Below, in pieces: positions 33,975-44,727 of a DNA stretch of 64,000 nucleotides. Under the pieces are notes generated by a model, which saw only the letters and a list, made by a program, of their open reading frames with translations, was not told the DNA's origin and did no database searches. Origin of the DNA: Drosophila miranda (taxonomy: Eukaryota; Arthropoda; Insecta; Diptera; Drosophilidae); contig NC_046673.1 of NCBI RefSeq assembly GCF_003369915.1, positions 4,262,001-4,326,000 on the forward strand, given 5' to 3'. The first letter of the stretch is position 1, and the number at the start of each line of letters is the position of its first letter. The position numbers and the translations under genes are program-made.

Positions 33975-34368
33975 TAGTCTCAGGGACCTGTATTTCCTCG
34001 ACATTTGTGAAATTTATGTTTGCACATTTTAAAAATTGGATTGTTTCGGAACCGAAGTTTGTTATTAATTTCTTATTCTTTAAGTCCAGTAGAACGTCAC
34101 TCTGTTTTAATAGGTCAAGTCCAATTATACCGTCAAATGTCGTGAGGTTTGGTAGTAAAAAAAATGTTGAGTTGGTATTGAAATGGTGCATTATACATTT
34201 TTTGTCTATGCCACTATAGCCATGGATTGACTTCACTCGGAAGGGTTTATTTACTAGGGTAATATGTTTTAGTTCTTTTAATGGTTTTATGTAGTTTTTT
34301 GAAGCTCCTGTATCTATGAGTAATTTGATTGTTCTCCCTGCTACTGTCCTTTCTATGAACGGAAGCAA
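33975..34368 (-). CDS. Aspartic protease part of errantivirus Pol
   Basis: The frame has the active-site LIDTGAS motif and the GIIGLDLL motif of retroviral-type proteases. It overlaps the end of gag by 16 bases, as expected for a frameshifted gag-pol junction. It runs out of homology at the internal deletion. Confidence 0.85.
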
Positions 34369-35693
34369 GGAGTTATGTCTAAAAAATTAATCTGGTCATA
34401 ATCTGAAAGGTCGTTTTCTATGCCATCAACTTCGGCGTTTGCTATAGTTTGGTAATCCTGTTCTTCCTGATCGAGTAGGGTATCTTCTGCTTCTACGTGG
34501 TTAATTCTTTGTTGTTTCGGTCCCGTAAAACGTGCGCTACTATTGTTCGGTCGCTTGTTTGTTTGTCCCTGGTTGTTGTAGTCCGATTGGTTGTTTTGTT
34601 GCTGACTTTGCCACTGGTTTTGTCTCTGAGGCGCGCTATTTTGTTGATACTGAGTAGTCTGCCTAAAACGTGAGGATGTGTCCACGTCCATTGGTTGGAC
34701 CTGTTCTGATTTTGGTAAAAATTCTTGTTTCCTATACTGTGGGAGTTTCCCTAGTTGTCTTTGCCTTGTGTCCGTCATTAAATTCTCTCTGCCATGCTGT
34801 CTTTGTTCAGTTCTCTGAGCTTTTTCTTCTATGCTACGGGCGTAGTTTGAAGCGAACATATATCGATCATGATTAGCCTCAACTTCTTGAGCCAATGCCA
34901 AAGCAGAGGGTAGATCTTTTGGTCTTGCCGAGAATAGAACATCACTTAAAGTCTTCTTGGTTCCTGAGATGAACACTCGTAGAGCGTCCGCTCTGTATTT
35001 CTCATTCAATGAAGAAGCTACAGTGGTTTCGTTAGTCATAATTGTTTTGTTTATAAGGAGGGTCAGTTTCTTTTCTACTTCGTCATAGTACTGTAATAAT
35101 GTCAAATTTCCCTGCCGGAGCGTTGACATCTCTTGTTCAATTAAGTATATTGGTCGTTTGTCTGCGTACGTAAAGTCTAGTCGATCTATAATGGCTTTAA
35201 AATTAAGGGGAGTGTCGAAAGAAGAGAGTACCATATCAGCTGAGTTCTTAACTTTGTTTCTCAGTATTCCTAAAGCTTGATAATGTTTTGAGCTACCGTC
35301 AAATTTCTCATAAACTTTGTATGCGGTATGCGCAGCCTTCCTCCATGAGACATAGGTTTCATTCTTTCCCTCAAAGTCGGGCAGGGATTTCATCATATCA
35401 AGAGTCTCATTACAGACAACGTCTGTTCTTATCTCTGCATCCTTGTACGCCACCACTTGAGGAGCGTTAATTTGTACACTATTTAAGCTCTCCTGAATAC
35501 CCTGTAGTTTTGAAGTGAAGCTCTGTTCCTGTACGGCTAGTGCGCTTGAAACCGCGGCCTCTATCATGAGTCTGAGCTGCTCGTTTGATATATTCATTTC
35601 TAAATTTATGTTCTCTATTACGTCTTCCTGATAATTTGTTCCTTTTAGTTTCTGAAATTCTTTTACCAAATCTTGTACTTCCTTATCACTCAT
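34353..35693 (-). CDS. Gag of the errantivirus
   Basis: An intact 446-residue frame with an N-terminal helical part, a capsid-like middle and a Gln/Asn/Arg-rich C-terminal third without CCHC knuckles, as in the 17.6/297 group. The 5' leader at 35694-36041 contains imperfect repeats of GTATGGTGTA near 35870-35930. Confidence 0.85.
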   Translation of the reverse strand: MSDKEVQDLVKEFQKLKGTNYQEDVIENINLEMNISNEQLRLMIEAAVSSALAVQEQSFTSKLQGIQESLNSVQINAPQVVAYKDAEIRTDVVCNETLDMMKSLPDFEGKNETYVSWRKAAHTAYKVYEKFDGSSKHYQALGILRNKVKNSADMVLSSFDTPLNFKAIIDRLDFTYADKRPIYLIEQEMSTLRQGNLTLLQYYDEVEKKLTLLINKTIMTNETTVASSLNEKYRADALRVFISGTKKTLSDVLFSARPKDLPSALALAQEVEANHDRYMFASNYARSIEEKAQRTEQRQHGRENLMTDTRQRQLGKLPQYRKQEFLPKSEQVQPMDVDTSSRFRQTTQYQQNSAPQRQNQWQSQQQNNQSDYNNQGQTNKRPNNSSARFTGPKQQRINHVEAEDTLLDQEEQDYQTIANAEVDGIENDLSDYDQINFLDITPCFRS

Positions 35694-36041
35694 AACCTAA
35701 ACAAAAAATGCACCTGTTTTTATTTATTTCACTATCAATCAACTTGCAAGACTAAATTGTGTTTTATGTGGGGTTTTGAGTTTTTTTTTTTTTTTAATGA
35801 ACACTACTCACATGCTCTTTGTCATAAACTATGTTAGTATAACTGCTTCTTGATGTCTTCTTGTTGGTAGGTGTATGGTGTACGGTTTATGGTGTATGGT
35901 GTACAATTTATGGTGTATGGTAGTATGGTGTCTTCTTTGTCTTCCAGATGCTGCTGGATTTGTTTTTTTTTTTATGTTCAATTGCGTGTATTGGTTTTTT
36001 ATTTTTGCCGCTGGTTCAGGTTTTGCCGTGGGTTCGAATTA

Positions 36042-36052
36042 GTTGGGCGCCA
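36042..36052 (-). other. Primer-binding site of the errantivirus
   Basis: TGGCGCCCAAC on the minus strand is complementary to the 3' end of a lysine-type tRNA. It touches the inner edge of the 5' LTR, sharing one base with it. Confidence 0.8.
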
Positions 36053-36301
36053 ATTTTAATTTTATTTCTTTCAATTCTTATTTTATTTTATTCGGTTTGA
36101 GATAGGCGTGGCGACGGCCGACGCGGTTAATTTCTCCCCCCGAACTCCTCTACTCTTACAAGTAAGTTCCCAGCACTCCCGACGCTCACTGCTCGTTCTG
36201 CAACATTGTTGCGTACCCAAAACTCCGGTGTCGCTGGGCAACATCCCCTGTATAACGGCTGATCTTGTTTTTATATATTTTTTCGATCGATTGTGTTAAC
36301 T
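36052..36301 (-). repeat. 5' LTR of the errantivirus
   Basis: 250 bp, matching the 3' LTR at all but three positions. The outer flank TGCA at 36302-36305 duplicates 31188-31191. Confidence 0.93.
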
Positions 36302-36461
36302 TGCACACGGGCGCGCCTTGCAGGCACCTAGAGATGAGTGAGTGGACCAAACTGGAAAATCGCCTGATATGCAGATTAAAAACAAATTTGTATTTTTTGT
36401 CTAATTGCAAATGTGTTCAAGTATTTATTTAATGCGTTATAATTTTTTCAGACTTCTTTTA

Positions 36462-37514
36462 CTAGAAGAACCTATGATATGAATCAGAGCTGTCCCTCTG
36501 CTGGGAGAGAACGCTGAGATCTTTGTCCACTATGTCTAGCTTTTGCTCCAGTTGCCGCTTCAGGTTGCGCACACGAAGCGTAAACGTAGAGAGGGGCAAG
36601 CGATTCCACTCGGCGATTAGCAGGCTTCGACGGATCCGGGCTTTTTCGATCAAGGCTGTCCGCTGGGCCTCTGAAAGATGAATTCGATGTTCCTGCTCCG
36701 GCTGCGACTGCTGCTTTTCTTCTGTCTCTAATTTCTTATCCGACTCGTGCTCTGCTTCTGAAGGAAGACCAGCGGCAGAAGGCGGCCCACTGATTTTGGA
36801 GACCTGGGAGCGTGCGCTGAGGGGATCCTCCTGATAGACGTCTGTGATTTCCGGTATGGCCACCTGGCGTACCTGCGGCGCACTCGTCCGAGACGAGCGA
36901 CTTGAGCTAATGGATGAACTGTCCCCACCATTGTCGCGGGGAGTCCGGCACATCTGATTTATTGTCCAGCTGTCATCCATCTGGTCCAGTTCGGAGCCGG
37001 GCACAGTGACGGCAACGCCGCCTAACAGCCGGTGCAGTGTGTACAGATTACCGGACTGGTAGGCATCGCGTTGCTCGGCCACTCTGCCCAGTTCGAAGTT
37101 GGATGTGGTGCGTCGCAGACTCCCACCGGCGATGTGTTTCAGGCCCAGAGGTGGGCTGCACTCGTCGCCCTCACTCTGCGTGGCTCTCGACTGCCCGTGC
37201 TCGGAACACTTGAGCAGCGCCGCGCTGAGAAACATCTCGTCGCATATGTCGTCTGTCTGGATCTGTTTCTCCGAAGAGGCGTTGGAGGAGGCTGTGGATC
37301 TGCGAGGACGCGCCGTCCGCTTGGACCGCTGGAGCACTGGACCTGCGGGACTCGAGCGCCTGGCCAGCGAAGCAGCTGTGGGCATCTCGTAGTTGTGGTA
37401 CTTCAAAGGTTGTCTGACAGACGACTGATCCACGCGGACGGCCAGTGGGTAGCGCACCATCAGTCGGTTCTCGAGAAGGAAGTTTCGCTCGGTCCGGCAC
37501 TGCTTCAGAAGCAT
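36462..37514 (-). CDS. Enkurin-like protein, apparently intact
   Basis: A 350-residue single-exon frame starts MLLKQCRTERNFLLENRL. It has a long low-complexity Ser/Arg middle and ends in a helical segment (EWNRLPLSTFTLRVRNLKRQ then LEQKLDIVDKDLSVL). That end resembles the enkurin C-terminus (L..LP..T...R+..LE..L...+KDI..L), so the enkurin link is tentative. Enkurin-type proteins act in cilia and sperm tails. A minus-strand AATAAA lies at 36424-36429, about 35 bases beyond the stop, as expected for a working gene. It sits between the errantivirus and the P450 gene, on the same strand as both. No premature stops are seen. Confidence 0.55.
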   Translation of the reverse strand: MLLKQCRTERNFLLENRLMVRYPLAVRVDQSSVRQPLKYHNYEMPTAASLARRSSPAGPVLQRSKRTARPRRSTASSNASSEKQIQTDDICDEMFLSAALLKCSEHGQSRATQSEGDECSPPLGLKHIAGGSLRRTTSNFELGRVAEQRDAYQSGNLYTLHRLLGGVAVTVPGSELDQMDDSWTINQMCRTPRDNGGDSSSISSSRSSRTSAPQVRQVAIPEITDVYQEDPLSARSQVSKISGPPSAAGLPSEAEHESDKKLETEEKQQSQPEQEHRIHLSEAQRTALIEKARIRRSLLIAEWNRLPLSTFTLRVRNLKRQLEQKLDIVDKDLSVLSQQRDSSDSYHRFF

Positions 37515-37697
37515 GTTGCGAGGTCTAGAGGATGCGGCGAATGGTACAAACGCGTGTGAAAACTAAACAAGCAAAAAAAAAACGAAAAATAGCAACGTAT
37601 GGATATGTGTATTGCCTACAAAACTGAACCTTCAACTGGAATATGCTACAAAATCAAACACGACAGCCGTTCGTCCAAGGCTGACTCCGTTGGCTGT

Positions 37698-39344
37698 TTA
37701 GCGTTTTGTAAATGCCAATTGGATGCCCTCACGGGTCTTGAGCACCATCTGGGCCTGCAGCGTCAGCTCAGGTTGTCCCGGACGTAACTCCAACTGGAAG
37801 GCTCTCGCTATTCGAGCCGTGAGCAGTTTCATCAGAAGAAGCGCGTAACGACGCCCGATGCAGACGTGGGGACCGCCCGAGAATGGGATGTAGCTGAAGG
37901 GCACCTCCGTCTGCAGCTCCGTCTCCTGCATCCAGCGCTCCGGCTTGAAGACGTATGGATCGGGAAAGTAGCTAGCATCGTGGGCCAGGCCGTACATGTT
38001 GATCCAGAGAGTAACCCCAGCGCAGTACGTACGCCCCCCGATGACGGTGGAGCGTGTGGTCTGGCGTCCGGTAGTGGGCACGATCGTGTACAGACGCAGC
38101 ACCTCCTTGAGCAGGGAATCCAGATATGGAAGCTCATTGAGAGTATCCAGATCGGTTGACAAACCTGGCGGCAGCTGCCGCAACTCCTCCTGCAATCTGT
38201 CCTGTGCCTCTGGATTCATGGCCAGCGCATACAGGACAAAGGACATGGCCGCCGTGGTTGTGTCCACCCCCTGCAATTGGGACAGGATTATCAGATGGAA
38301 GCCCGTGAAGATGGAGCTGCCTTAACCTACCGCAAATACAAAAGTGTTGATCTCGTCGCGTATCTCTTTTCGACTCAAGGGCTCACCGTCGACCTTGGCC
38401 AAAAGGAGCGTGTCCAGCAGGTTGAGCGTCTTGCGGGGCTCATTCCCTTGTTGCTGGAGCTGTGCGGAGCGCCGATCAATCAACGAATCCATCAGCGTGT
38501 GGATAACCTGAAGCTGCTCGCTCAGCTCTCGCCACAGCCGGGTTTGCTTAAAGACCCAGTCGGAGGCCAGCAGGGGATTAATCATGCGCTTGAACAGCAG
38601 TTGGCTGCTGCGGTGGAAGGCTTTGATGATGGGAGAGTGCGCCACAGACTGCGTCTCCAGCTGCTCGCCCATGGAGGTGTCTAAGGAAGTATGACTCGGG
38701 ATGCTTTCACAACGGGGCAGAAAATACTTACCCACGATAGCGTCCAGCAGACAGGCAAAAAGTGGATCTGTGACCTCGAGGAAGGAGCCGCGGGTCTCCT
38801 CGAGCCGCTGGATCAAACGATCCGCATGCTTGGCCACACTGGGGGCAAAGCTTCGAAGAAGGATCGGCCGAAAGGCGGGCGTGAGGAGCCGACGCTGTTG
38901 CGTCCAGTGGGAGCCATGGCTTATTAGAAGACCGTTACCGATGAGCGGCTCCAGCTGGAGGAAGGTCTTGGCCTTGCGCAGGGTGGGATCGTGTAGCGCC
39001 TCGCGCGTCTCCTCTGCTGTGTGCAGGAACACCCACAGCTGCGGCCCCAGCCACAAACGGTAGGTTGCGCCAAAGCGGTCGCGTAGCTCTGTAAATACCA
39101 GAAAGATGACTGCAGACCCACAGCTGACGATGAGACCTTTTTCCGTGTCTAAGCTCGGTTGCTATTTGTACTCACACTCGGGCCGCAACTTGCCCACCAT
39201 TTGGGCGTTGCCCAGCAGCGGAAAAGCCCAAGGTCCGGGCAGGCTGCTGCCCAGGCGCAGCAACGCCCACTTCTGAAGGAGCAGTAGCAGTCCCAGGCCC
39301 GCCAACAGCAGCACCCAACAAGGCATATTGGTTAGTTGATACAA
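37698..39344 (-). CDS. CYP4-type cytochrome P450, four exons, intact
   Basis: Exons at 39176-39344, 38732-39109, 38331-38680 and 37698-38270 join in frame through GT-AG introns of 60-66 nt to give about 489 residues. Exon 1 holds an N-terminal membrane anchor ([16 protein letters not shown]) and the proline-rich hinge. The oxygen-binding helix reads [10 protein letters not shown], the ExxR motif is KEVLRL, the PERW motif is FKPERW, and the heme loop is [12 protein letters not shown]. All key residues are present. Such enzymes are ER-bound monooxygenases acting on fatty acids, hormones or xenobiotics. I cannot name the paralogue. An acceptor at 39110-39112 is required: the nearer one at 39089 would create a stop. 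Confidence 0.88.
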
Positions 39345-40239
39345 TCAACTTGTAAGACGAAGCGATGTGTAATCTCAGACCGCCTCGAGCTGACTGCCGA
39401 CTATACCGGAATAGAATCGAGGGGAACCTCGATCAACAATCAATTACCGATAATCGTCTGCCAGCATTCAATTGGCAATCTAGGTAACATAGGCCCCATA
39501 TGTATGTAATTTATACTACGTATGTCTCGGCGCTGCTTTACCTCCCAACAGAAAAATAGCAGAAAGAGATAATATTACCAGACATGTACATATGTACATA
39601 CATATATGCATGTATGTGTGTAGTATTGCATTTAGCTTTATTCGGATTAATAAGTTCATATGTATGTGTCTATCTTATATTGGTTTTTGTCTGGCTTTTT
39701 CAATAAAAACATTCCAATATCTAATCGGGCTAGCGACTACGGCAAAAAATGCACTTCTGCACCCAGTTGCTTAGTTAATCTTTCTGCTAATCAGCTCTCA
39801 AATTCTCAATTAGCCTTTAACACCTAGTTCTCAGACTACTCTACCTTTGTTTTGTTCGATTTTCTGAATATGTATTTTAACCCTGTTCTGCCAATCGTGT
39901 GCACCATCACCAATAGTAACAACCAGATCGAAACCAAATGCAGGCGTTTGACCAAACTTTCAAATAACCCATTTTGCAGTAAAATTCCGTTAATCGAAAT
40001 ACGCCCGCTTTTTTTTACGAAAAAAAGCCACAAGTTGGTATTTTTAACAGTTTTTAACGTTAAAATGGATCATGGAAAGGAAGGTAACGTGATTTGGAGG
40101 CTTGGTCAAACTGCCCTTTTCCGTTTATTCATCGATTTTTACAAACGATACCTTAAACAACGCCAAATTAATTTACCTATCAAAGAACAAAAATAAAGTC
40201 CAAGATATAACTTTTGTCAAAATTTTGGCTGTGTGTTAA
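39345..40239. other. Intergenic, no recognised gene
   Basis: This holds the P450 upstream region and AT-rich sequence with a TACATATG-type simple run at about 39583-39622. A short plus-strand frame at 40064-40196 (MDHGKEGNVIWRLG) and a minus-strand frame at 39836-40033 are unrecognised. Part of 40040 onward may belong to the transposon remnant that follows. Confidence 0.4.
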
Positions 40240-40830
40240 AAATGTTAAAAGCCTGCTTTGTATTTTGAGAGAAAAATTCCGGGCTTACCACGAGAATTAT
40301 GTACTTTAAAATGTGCTCCCCGTCATATAATGAAACAAATTGTAGAGCCAGGCGAATATGTTCATTACGGTGATAAAGACTCTAACTGATTTCCTTACGA
40401 ATATTATGCATTTATCTTCCAATAAAGGTTTAAATATTAATGTAGACGGTCTTCGGCAGTATAAAAGTTCTCAAATGCAAACATGGCCCATTCTGATGAA
40501 CTTCAATGCCAAAAAGCCAGTTTTAGTAGCTAGGTAGGTAATTTGTAGGTAATTCAAAGCCATGTGATCCCAATGTTTATTTATAAGAATTTGTTTGCGA
40601 GTTGGACAAATTAATTAGAGATGGAACGGTATTTCAAAATAGGTGTTTCGTCTAATTTTCAAAAATCGTCTTCAACCTGAACACCACAACATACAAGGCA
40701 AACCTATTCTTAAATACTGCCAATTGATACATTAAATCAGCTTCCCTTGGGCTACATGCACTTAGTTTGTCTTGGCGTGATGAAATCGGTCCTAGTGGCT
40801 TTCGTAAGAGATTCTTTGAATCGGGACTCC
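40240..40830 (+). mobile_element. Remnant of an unclassified DNA transposon transposase
   Basis: Two pieces in different frames read VDGLRQYKSSQMQTWPIL (about 40441-40494) and FPLGYMHLVCLGVMKS (about 40742-40790). These are the conserved motifs of a widespread arthropod transposase-derived family that I know by pattern but cannot name. Several stops and frame changes separate them. It is a fossil, not a gene. Confidence 0.45.
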
Positions 40831-40831
40831 A

Positions 40832-40942
40832 TAGGACGAAAATATGGGGCATCCACAAATCTCAGAGACTAACCAGAGACTAGAGTAACCAACTTTGGTA
40901 TCCGCACTCCTGTTAAATCTCACTATAAAACGTATATCACAT
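40832..40942 (+). mobile_element. DINE-1 internal fragment
   Basis: 111 bp matching the middle of DINE-1 A and J (GGACGAAAATATGGGGCATC ... ACTATAAAACGTATATC), with no termini. It sits between the unclassified transposase remnant and the P-element sequence. Confidence 0.8.
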
Positions 40943-42365
40943 AAATGTTCGATCGCTTGCTAAACAAAAGGTAAAATTGGCAACGCAGTTGTTTTCAAAT
41001 ACAACCGCCAGCTCTATCAGACGCTGGTTTTCGTTGGGGTATGATGTCGAGAATGCATGCGAAACTGCGGATCTCTTTAAAATTCTTAATGATTGGTTCG
41101 ACGTTTTTAATTAAAAACTGTCCACTTCAAGTTCCATTGAATCAACTCAGGCTTATGGAAAACAACTTGAACTCCATCAAGAAATTTTGGAAAAAATGTC
41201 TGAGATGATGCGCGCTGAAATATGTGGCAAATCCCATAAGCTCCCCTTCCAAAAAGGTATTCTTTTAAATAACGCATCGCTTAATGGTCTATATAGCTGA
41301 TCCATATATTAACAAGTCGTCTTAACCAAGACATTGCGGAAAATTTTGTTGGTGGCATGCGGTCGAGGGGTGGACAGTTTGACCATCCGACTCCACTTCA
41401 ATTTAAGTATATATTAAGAAAATATATAACAGGTATGGCAAAATTTAAACAATCAACAAATAATTAATTTTAATAATAATAATTGTCAAATGTTTAGCTT
41501 TATATTTCAGAAAAGTTTTGATCGTAATTGTTGGTAGTTATGTTCTGTGTTCTGTGCTTTATGTTTTGTTTTTCTTTAATTATTATCATTTATTAATAAT
41601 CCTTATATTTTATTCAGCCAAGAATACAGAAATTCTATCAAATAATGGAAATGTTGAAAATGACAATTCCGATAGTTGGTTAAACTTAGATTTTTATTCT
41701 CAAAGTACGGAAAATAAAGATAATGAGCCTGAAGATTTTGAATTCGAAATCGTTAACAACATACCAACACATAACAACATGGATGAGTTGACGGAGGATT
41801 CCATCGAATACTTAGTAGGTTATGTTATTAAAAAGTTGGGACTTTCTAATGAGTTTTCAGAAAGTTCGACATTCACCTACGTGGATGAGGTTTCGTATGG
41901 CGGACTAATAAAACCGTTTGAAGAATTTAAAAATAAAATCAAAGAACTAGAATTAATATTTATACATAATGTAAAAGAACATTTCAATTTAACCACAAAT
42001 GGCAAGGCAAAATTATTAATGGCTGCACAAAATGTAAATATTAACATAGACGTAAAATCATTTTATTTTAAAATTACAATTTATTTTAGAATTAAGAACC
42101 TTAACAAAAAAATATCCGGCAAAATCAGAAGCAACGTTTTCTTGCAAATGCAAAATTATTAAAAATAAAACTATAAAAAAAACTTCACCTCTTTGATTTA
42201 TAAAAGGAAATTTTAAACCCCACGGTCCTGTTAAGGGTTAATCAACATCAACATATGCCGTCTCATTCACACTCACTGTACTATGTGCCTTTCACTCGCA
42301 CTTATTGCTAGCATACGTTAAGGGACTGACTTGCCGACGAGACCACCTTGTATAATTGCATCATG
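40943..42365 (+). mobile_element. P element, 3' half with third intron and right terminal repeat
   Basis: Exon-2-type sequence (KVKLATQLFSNTTASSIRRW, DWFDVFN) carries stops and frame breaks up to 41432. A GT-AG intron at 41433-41617 sits at the position of the P element's germline-specific third intron. The last exon (41618-42162) is open and reads MDELTEDSIEYLVGYVIKKL and FTYVDEVSYGGLIKP, close to canonical P transposase. The 31-bp right terminal inverted repeat ends in CATCATG at 42335-42365, with 26 of 31 bases as in the melanogaster P element. The 5' half, THAP domain and left terminus are missing. Confidence 0.85.
41618..42162 (+). pseudogene. P-element transposase last exon
   Basis: 181 codons ending at TAA 42160-42162 encode the transposase C-terminal region. 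The exon is open, but the upstream exon has several stops, so no full transposase is made. It joins in phase with ...LRKYIT before the intron (g|cc at the splice). Confidence 0.75.
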
Positions 42366-43289
42366 GCCTTCGTGTGCCTTCGGTCCGGCAAGCCTTCTTC
42401 GGCTGTGTGTTCACGTGTCGACAGATGACGTGTCGACAGATTAGTGGTCGAGAAGTCATTCGTGTTTTTCTTTTGTGTCCAGCATTAGAAACAAGTGCAT
42501 TTACTGTTATTTTCGTCGAACTGTGCAGTGCAAAGTTACAATATCGACAATCTCTTACGCATTTACTAGAAATTTCTACCAATAGGTAAGTACATTATTA
42601 ATAAAGAAAATGTCTTCCAAAAGAAAAAGCCGAACATATATCGGAGAGGCTTGATATGTGCAAAGAGCTACTGGAGATTTTGAGGTTAAATTGAATTATA
42701 GGCAACATATTTCAGAACCCGAACACCAATAAAATGCATTAATTTGCGAAAGTAATGCATTCCAGTTTACTAGAAATGCGTTTGATAAGTTTATAAGGAG
42801 CTCCAGGCGACAGATTATAAGCGATGATGTGGCGAACTTTTTCTCCTGGCGTGGGACAGACTCCAAAAAGTGTGTAAGAGGACTTCGAACCACTTTAGCT
42901 CTAAGAAGTAAGTTTTACTATTTTAGCTTGTGTAATTCCCCAATTTTTAATATATTTTATATTGTCTAAGGTGCATTTAAACAGAAGTTTGCGCTCGAGG
43001 ATCAGGACTTTGACCATACAACTCAAAAATATTTTCAGTATGCTCAGGAACGGAAGGCCAGATTGGAAAAAAGTGATGCGAAAAAACTTAAATTGTAGTA
43101 CATAATACATATATGTACATATATCCTCAATATTCATACTAAATTCATTTCATATTAAAAATATTTTTTATTTCGGAACAAAATGGAACTCTCGCAAAAA
43201 CTATTTCTTGCGAGCCTTTTGCGATATCATGTATGAGCCTTTTGCGATTTCGTTTGCGAGCCTTTTGCGATATTATTCATGAGTCTTTT

Positions 43290-44405
43290 TATACCCGATA
43301 CTCAAAATGAGTATTGGGGTATATTAGATTTGTGGTAAAAGTGGATGTGTGTAACGTCCAGAAGGAATCGTTTCCGACCCAATAAAGTATATATATTCTT
43401 GATCAGCATCAATAGCCGAGTCGATTGAGCCATGTCTGTCTGTCCGTCTGTCCGTCCGTCCGTCCGTCCGTCTGTCCGTCCGCTTCAGCGCCTAGTGCTC
43501 AAAGACTATAAGAGCTAGAGCAACGATGTTTTGGATCCAGACTTCTGTGATATGTCACTGCTACAAAAATATTTCAAAACTTCGCCCCGCCCACTTCCGC
43601 CCCCACAAAGGACGAAAATCTGTGGCATCCACAATTTTAAAGATATGAGAAAACCAAAAACGTAGGATTGTAGAGAATGACCATATCTTTAAGACTGCGG
43701 AATCTGAATTGGATCGTATTATTATTATAGCCAGCATCAAGAAAACAATTTCATTTTTTCTCGCCCTGTCTCTCTCTAACACACACGTAGCATAGCCGGC
43801 TTTGCTTAGAGTAAAACATTAGCGCCTAGATCTCAGAGACTACAAAAGCTAGAGCAACCAAATTTGGTATCCACACTCCTAATATATCGGACCGAGACGA
43901 GTTTGTTTCGAAATTTCGCCACACCCCCTTCCGCCCCGCAAAGGACGAAAATCTGGGGATATTCAAAAATCTCAGAGACTATTAAGGCTAGAGTAACCAA
44001 ATTTGGTATCCGCACTTCTGTTAGATCTTACTATAAAACGTGTATCTCAAAATTTCGCCCCACCCCCTTCCGCCCACACAAAGGACGAAAATCTGTTGCA
44101 TCCACAATATTGCACATTCGAGAAAACTAAAAACGCAGAATCATAGATAATGACCATATCTATCAGATTGCTGAATCTGGATCAGATCAGATCATTTTTA
44201 TAGCCAATAGGAACAAATCAATTTGCAGTGGCTACGCAGCGCCCGACGTCACGCTCAGACTGATTTTCTGTCTCTCTCGCACGCACTCTTTGTCGGGTCG
44301 TTTAAGATTAGCGGCGTCTGCCGGAGGAGAGCCATACTGACTTAGTATCGGGTATAACCGTAGAGTTGCGGTGTCCGCAGCAACTCACAACGTTCCCCCT
44401 CGTTT
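43290..44405 (+). mobile_element. DINE-1/Helentron element H
   Basis: A full-length copy inserted into the TIR transposon within a T run (GAGTCTTTT | GATACTGC). The uninterrupted version of the site is at 48577-48597. No target duplication is visible, as expected for rolling-circle elements. Confidence 0.93.
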
Positions 44406-44727
44406 GATACTGCTAAGGGCTCAAAAAAAAAATATTTGTTTTGATATTATTTTATATCAAAAACGACTCCCAAACGATATCGCAAAAGGCTCGCAAATGA
44501 TATCGCAAAAGGCTCGCAAACGATTCCTCTGCGAGTTATCATAAATGATACTTTCACTGCCACAAACTGAACGACACAAGTATCATATTTGTATCATATG
44601 CGGGTCCGAATGCGAGCGTTTTGTCGGGTTAAGTCTCGCATTTGATTCGTATGCGATATCATTTCTGATCGTTTGGTTTGCTGGGTTATAGCACATTTGA
44701 TTCACAGACCTTGATGTATGAAGTTTT
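44406..44727. repeat. 322-bp duplicated flank between DINE-1 H and I
   Basis: This segment, from GATACTGC to GAAGTTTT, is repeated almost identically at 45826-46147. It holds the right end of the TIR transposon (to 44685) and 42 bp of the hAT element beyond. It joins exactly to the first base of DINE-1 I. Confidence 0.85.

Larger units (their letters stand above)
31192..36301 (-). mobile_element. Errantivirus (gypsy-group endogenous retrovirus), internally deleted
   Basis: Two 250-bp LTRs flank a minus-strand element of 5.1 kb, with a four-base TGCA target duplication at 31188-31191 and 36302-36305. A tRNA-Lys-type primer site (TGGCGCCCAAC) adjoins the 5' LTR. Gag, protease, RNase H, integrase and part of env are recognisable in that order. 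The reverse transcriptase domain is absent, lost near 33930-33980, and env lacks its 5' part. The LTRs differ at only three positions, so insertion was recent. As it stands it cannot encode its own replication. Confidence 0.93.

Noticed and set aside
43190-43285. Bacterial-type inverted repeat terminators or tRNA-like hairpins in the CGCAAAAGGCTC repeats
   Set aside because: These are subterminal repeats of the CCCAGCAAACCAA transposon; no cloverleaf can be drawn.
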